A stretch of 37,966 nt of DNA from an uncultured Muribaculaceae bacterium (GTDB taxonomy: Bacteria; Bacteroidota; Bacteroidia; Bacteroidales; Muribaculaceae): contig CAJUQP010000034.1 in the NCBI GenBank assembly GCA_910588245.1, positions 1-37,966 on the forward strand, in the 5' to 3' direction. Positions 34,565 through 37,966 of the stretch are shown here, one piece after another; positions within the stretch are counted from its first letter, which is position 1, and each line of letters opens with the position of its first letter. Both the position numbers and the translations under genes were made by a program. The notes beneath the pieces were generated by a model. That model ran no database searches. It was given only the letters and a program-made list of their open reading frames with translations, and had not been told where the DNA came from.

Positions 34565-34960
34565 TTATTTAAATTCCTCGATTCTCTCATACCAACGAGT
34601 TTTATTATTTATGTAAATGTCCCAGAGTACCTGTAAGGAATCTTTATTCGGCTTAATCCCATAATAGGAGCACAATATTCCTTCATGCAAGGCAAATAAA
34701 AGGCTCTTTACGCTTTCCAAATCAAATCCAGAGCTGAAGCATATTTTAGAGATATAGCTGTTAATTTCTTCATTAAAATCTCGAAGCTTCAAGAAATTCA
34801 TAATAAATCCCTGTTGAACTAAAGTGGCCCAAAGGAATGAGTGTGCAGATGTTACAATATGAAGATCTTTAACAGTATTCCAAAAACATTTACAGTTGAC
34901 TTTTTCTAAGCCAACCGACTCAATTGCCTTTCTAAAAGCTTCTGCTAATTGTATACACAT
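34565..34960 (-). CDS. Hypothetical protein sharing the N-terminal domain of the 600-residue membrane protein
   Basis: 131 residues. The pattern of a conserved FW, hydrophobic helices and spacing (KCFWNTVKDL, then LVQQGFIMNFLKLRDFNEEINSYISKI) resembles residues 5-100 of the membrane protein at 36107-37909 (DPKFWHILTD, then INTGYVSKLVSFRG and AEIAHIV). It ends EEFK and TAA, after which the same frame continues into the WG-repeat gene. It is the third gene of a minus-strand cluster, 20 bases after the PH/GRAM-like gene. No known domain name is assigned. The resemblance is by eye and weak. Confidence 0.55.
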   Translation of the reverse strand: MCIQLAEAFRKAIESVGLEKVNCKCFWNTVKDLHIVTSAHSFLWATLVQQGFIMNFLKLRDFNEEINSYISKICFSSGFDLESVKSLLFALHEGILCSYYGIKPNKDSLQVLWDIYINNKTRWYERIEEFK

Positions 34961-34980
34961 ATTATTCCTTTAGCTAAAGA

Positions 34981-35868
34981 TTAGTTTATTTGATTGAGTA
35001 CATTCATTACGAACCATGCGTCAAATCCCTGAAAGACTGTACGCTTGGGCTTAGCTTCTTCCTTATGCACTTCAAGACCATCGGAATACGGCGTTACTCC
35101 GACAAGTTTTGAATATGGAATTTTTATACTTGCTGTTGGACAGTGAAAGAAAAAATGCTTGTTGGTTACGACGAGTGAACCAATACCAACCTTCTCCATC
35201 TGGCTTCGCTCAACCGGGTGTCCTTTGAAAGAGCCTGTACGATAGGTTACTCCCTTACAGATACGATAACTCATGCCTCGACTACCGCCGACATATTCCC
35301 GAGTAATTTTTTCTTGAAACATTGTAACATTATCATAAACCCAAAGAGCACATTCGCCACGCCCTAACATTACCGGCACTGTAAGCGGCTTTTGAGGGAG
35401 AACGCCTCTTTGTAAATCTTTCAGCACAATAGCTTGGCCGATTCGTGCAAGGCTTTCGCTTTGATACTGCATCGGAAGACAGTTGAGGGCAATGCCAAGA
35501 GATGAAGTATATGATTCAATCAGCCTCTGCTCATTGTCTGCTAACCATCCATCTGTCATGAACTTATCGGCAGCTTTGTTCAGGACATTGTAATATGCCT
35601 CGTCTTTCTTTTGTTGACTCAAAGGAAGAACTGATGTCACGGAGTCTGTGCAGATTCTTATTTGGCTCAAAGGCACGCCTTTAGCGAAGAAATCAACGAC
35701 ATATCCCTGGAACATCTTCATCGCCAAAGCATCCATAGCTCCTTTCTCATTTAATGTGGAGTATGGAATGGCTATCGCATTAAGAAAATCCTTAATACGT
35801 TGCAATGTATCTGATGGGTATGGGCGTTTAAGCGAGTCACCAAATGATTTTATTGCGGTAATTGCCAC
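34981..35868 (-). CDS. PH/GRAM-like domain protein, N-terminus uncertain
   Basis: 295 residues from GTG 35868. The frame stays open for 24 further codons to TGA at 35941-35943 without an ATG, and those codons (NLKAKLTKNRLPYFLSDEDIASV) look coding. The real start has probably been lost or is a non-ATG codon. Residues about 15-155 are helical. Residues about 165-290 resemble a bacterial PH/GRAM-type fold, with ALWVYDNVTMFQE, GSLVVTNKHFFFHC (230-243), a KIPYSKLVGV strand pair and a final helix. Such domains are often membrane- or protein-binding modules. It sits between the membrane protein and the 131-residue gene, suggesting joint action. The fold assignment is by resemblance only. Confidence 0.6.
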   Translation of the reverse strand: MAITAIKSFGDSLKRPYPSDTLQRIKDFLNAIAIPYSTLNEKGAMDALAMKMFQGYVVDFFAKGVPLSQIRICTDSVTSVLPLSQQKKDEAYYNVLNKAADKFMTDGWLADNEQRLIESYTSSLGIALNCLPMQYQSESLARIGQAIVLKDLQRGVLPQKPLTVPVMLGRGECALWVYDNVTMFQEKITREYVGGSRGMSYRICKGVTYRTGSFKGHPVERSQMEKVGIGSLVVTNKHFFFHCPTASIKIPYSKLVGVTPYSDGLEVHKEEAKPKRTVFQGFDAWFVMNVLNQIN

Positions 35869-35961
35869 CGATGCAATATCTTCATCCGATAGAAAATAAG
35901 GAAGTCGGTTTTTCGTCAGTTTCGCCTTCAGGTTACGATATCAAAACTTCCTGAAGCTGGG

Positions 35962-36004
35962 GTGCTTACAAAAGTGGAAGTGAAAGCTATACCTCCTTGA
36001 CATC
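35962..36004 (-). pseudogene. Degraded relic matching the KEVWLSLPLLQA fragment
   Basis: This 43-base stretch is 35/43 identical to 32675-32717. Read on the minus strand, the differences are silent except two: TGG became TAG and CAA became TAA. It lies in the non-coding gap between the PH/GRAM-like gene and the membrane-protein gene. It is a dead copy of the same ancestral coding sequence. Confidence 0.6.
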
Positions 36005-36106
36005 CTCAAGCTCCTGTCGAACAGGCAATCCAATAGCTTTTGGATAATATCAACAGTATTTTGGGATTAAAGAATATGAATGCGAAGAGTACAGCTTTAA
36101 GCCGTT

Positions 36107-37909
36107 TCATATCTCATTAATCGCATTATTATGATTCCGGATCTTTTTAAGGCTATCTTTATAAGCCTGTTGCCGTTGAATGACTTCGTTCATTTCTTTG
36201 GCAGAATTTATCGAATCTGCAATATGTTGTTCCTTCGCTTTAAGATATGAAATGACCGTATTATTTTTACTGGATAGTAAATTAGCGAATCCTTTTGACA
36301 GATAAGTGATATTTTCTGGAGATATACGGATGCTTCCATTCTTAAAAGACCAAACGAAATCATTCTTAATTGACTCCTTGTATTCCCATGAATAATAGGT
36401 GTGTGAGTATTTTTTTCGAAGATACGAGTCTTCAGCATCATCACGATAAGGTATGCCTTCTACAGTCATCCTTTCAGGCGTTCCATATTTGTTTGTGTAT
36501 AATTTAATAATCTGATCAAACGATTCTTTATCAAGATTTAAAGTAACAACAATCATGGGGACACGACTATTATACTCCAGTATTTTTATGCCAACTGGGT
36601 GATTGTCAATTGAAGTATTGCCAGTGAACAATCTTCCTGCAATTGAAAATTGTTCAAAAGAAGTAATAGTTGTATCTGGCATTGTCCACTGTGTTTCAAT
36701 GGTAGAAGTCCAATTTGGCGATTTATTTTTTCCGTCTAATTTGATTGAATAATAAAGTTCTTTCCCATCAGAAAAGTCGGAAATGGATTCAGCAGTCTGA
36801 ATATCTGTGTCATAAGATATCCCTAGTTTAATACCTTTAAAAGAAAGATCAACAGTTTTGTTTCTACGGCTTTCTTGTAGTATCTGGTTCATTTTCAGTT
36901 GGGAAAGATATTCTTTTTCAATGAGTTCTCGCTCATGTTTTATTTTGTGTGTTGTAATGGATTCACAAATATTAGGATAAAAGAAAAGTATAATATATCC
37001 TATTAAAACACAAATGGAAGACCTGATGAAAATTCTTTTATCTATATCTAAACTAAATTTGATATGAGTGATATCTGTGTTATAGCATGACAGACATCCA
37101 ACGCCACTAAGTAGGGCATAAAGAATACATAGAAAGAATGTTATAGAAGTAGGCGCATCAGCAGAATAATCATTTAAATGTTGCCCTAACCACAGTCTGA
37201 ATGTTTCACTAAAAAATAAAAACGACATCAGTGCGTTTAAGAATATCGCAATCAAGAATGGGCTAATAATAGATCTGATCACTCTTTTATAATGAATAGT
37301 ATATGTTGATTCTTCAAATATTGTCATGAGAATACCTATGTAGCTAACTTGTCCTAAACCCATTAAAAGGACAATAAAGAATAACCACCAGCCATTATAA
37401 AATACTGAATAAAAAATTGTTCCGCCATAGGATGCGATAATTCCCAAAAAGATTATCCAAAATATGATGTAACGTTCTTTCCATCCTAAAGTATGATTCT
37501 TGTTGGGGATGGGCATTGGCGCATTCGTTTTTTGATTTGAGGATGGAGCAGGTTTTGGATTACTGTGGTTTATAAAATCGGAATAATCTTTTTTGTTACA
37601 TGAGCGGATTGCAATAGCGATACTATATAAAACAGTAGAGTATTCTAACTCTTTCCCGGGGCAAATCTTATTTTCCGCTTTGACGATATGTGCTATCTCC
37701 GCTTTTGTTTTCTTAGAGTTTCCTCGAAATGAAACGAGTTTGGACACATATCCTGTATTGATACAACTCTTGAATATGTCTTTGAGTGCATATTCAGAAG
37801 CAAAAGAATAACTGTCGGTCAAGATATGCCAAAACTTGGGGTCAGACAAAATGCCGACTCCATAGTTTTTTACAATTTTAGTAACGGTATCAATCAGATT
37901 TAGATACAT
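36107..37909 (-). CDS. Multi-pass membrane protein with a shared N-terminal domain
   Basis: 600 residues. Residues 1-115 form a soluble helical domain (ILSDPKFWHILTD, DIFKSCINTGYVSKLVSFRG) like that of the 131-residue gene downstream. Residues 116-140 form a proline- and asparagine-rich linker. About five membrane helices follow (approx. 147-168, 173-197, 211-233, 255-274, 293-311). Residues about 350-530 form a beta-rich soluble domain (LSFKGIKLGISYDTDI, then VPMIVVTLNLDKESFDQIIKLYTNKYG), and a charged, probably coiled-coil tail ends at INEI. No enzymatic motif was recognised. It is the first gene of the minus-strand cluster and has a -7 box 33 bases upstream. It is AT-rich, suggesting acquisition. 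Confidence 0.65.
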   Translation of the reverse strand: MYLNLIDTVTKIVKNYGVGILSDPKFWHILTDSYSFASEYALKDIFKSCINTGYVSKLVSFRGNSKKTKAEIAHIVKAENKICPGKELEYSTVLYSIAIAIRSCNKKDYSDFINHSNPKPAPSSNQKTNAPMPIPNKNHTLGWKERYIIFWIIFLGIIASYGGTIFYSVFYNGWWLFFIVLLMGLGQVSYIGILMTIFEESTYTIHYKRVIRSIISPFLIAIFLNALMSFLFFSETFRLWLGQHLNDYSADAPTSITFFLCILYALLSGVGCLSCYNTDITHIKFSLDIDKRIFIRSSICVLIGYIILFFYPNICESITTHKIKHERELIEKEYLSQLKMNQILQESRRNKTVDLSFKGIKLGISYDTDIQTAESISDFSDGKELYYSIKLDGKNKSPNWTSTIETQWTMPDTTITSFEQFSIAGRLFTGNTSIDNHPVGIKILEYNSRVPMIVVTLNLDKESFDQIIKLYTNKYGTPERMTVEGIPYRDDAEDSYLRKKYSHTYYSWEYKESIKNDFVWSFKNGSIRISPENITYLSKGFANLLSSKNNTVISYLKAKEQHIADSINSAKEMNEVIQRQQAYKDSLKKIRNHNNAINEI

Positions 37910-37941
37910 ATTTATTTATTAGGGTGTTCAGTTTGATATTC

Positions 37942-37949
37942 CAAAATTA
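37942..37949 (-). promoter_or_regulatory. Putative -7 promoter box of the membrane-protein cluster
   Basis: TAATTTTG then G on the minus strand matches TAnnTTTG and is 33 bases upstream of the ATG at 37909. The -33 region would fall at or beyond the window end. Confidence 0.5.
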
Positions 37950-37966
37950 ACTCGCATTTTTGAGAG

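Overview
The window looks like a chromosomal segment from a gut Bacteroidales species, most plausibly Muribaculaceae-like. This is inferred from a SusC/SusD pair, glycoside hydrolases with Bacteroidetes-type signal peptides, TAnnTTTG-type -7 promoter boxes, the lack of strong Shine-Dalgarno sequences, and DUF3791/DUF3990 and WG-repeat genes. No rRNA, tRNA or CRISPR array was seen.

Layout. (1) 1-4218: a decayed GNAT acetyltransferase end, a GH43 glycosidase converging on a WYL regulator, and a secreted thioredoxin-domain protein. (2) 4291-4622: a MITE-like inverted-repeat element with no gene. (3) 4701-7443: an SLC13-type transporter with TrkA-C domains converging on an AraC regulator. (4) 7651-16599: a tight seven-gene operon, divergent from the AraC gene, for uptake and oxidation of a deoxysugar. 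It encodes an L-galactose/L-fucose dehydrogenase-like aldo-keto reductase, a lactonase, a FucP permease, GH97, a zinc dehydrogenase, a RhaM-type mutarotase and GH31. (5) 16926-26205: a GH133-like lipoprotein on the minus strand, then GH29 alpha-L-fucosidase, SusC and SusD on the plus strand. Regions 4 and 5 read as one fucose-centred polysaccharide utilization locus: SusCD imports the glycan, GH29/GH97/GH31/GH133-like enzymes trim it, FucP imports the monosaccharide, and the oxidative enzymes turn it into an aldonate. No dehydratase or aldolase is present, so downstream steps lie elsewhere or differ.

(6) 26394-28363: two small toxin-antitoxin-like loci, both damaged. In one, a DUF3990 gene between two small partner genes has lost its middle. 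In the other, a zeta-toxin-like kinase carries a single-base frameshift. (7) 28650-32245: a strong promoter and a cobalamin riboswitch in front of cobQ-cobD-cbiB, an adenosylcobalamin assembly operon flanked on both sides by copies of a 39-bp hairpin repeat. (8) 32385-37909: an AT-rich accessory block on the minus strand. It holds a fragment with a winged helix and a 12-bp triple repeat, a WG-repeat gene separated from its upstream neighbour by one in-frame stop, a bacterial-PH/GRAM-like gene without a clean start, and a large membrane protein. The membrane protein and the 131-residue gene appear to share an N-terminal domain. Relics of a duplicated gene lie at both ends of this block.

The most notable observations are the fucose/L-galactose oxidation locus, the four-gene AT-rich cluster with its stop-split gene, the degraded duplicated relic with two nonsense codons, and the two unclassified repeat elements.
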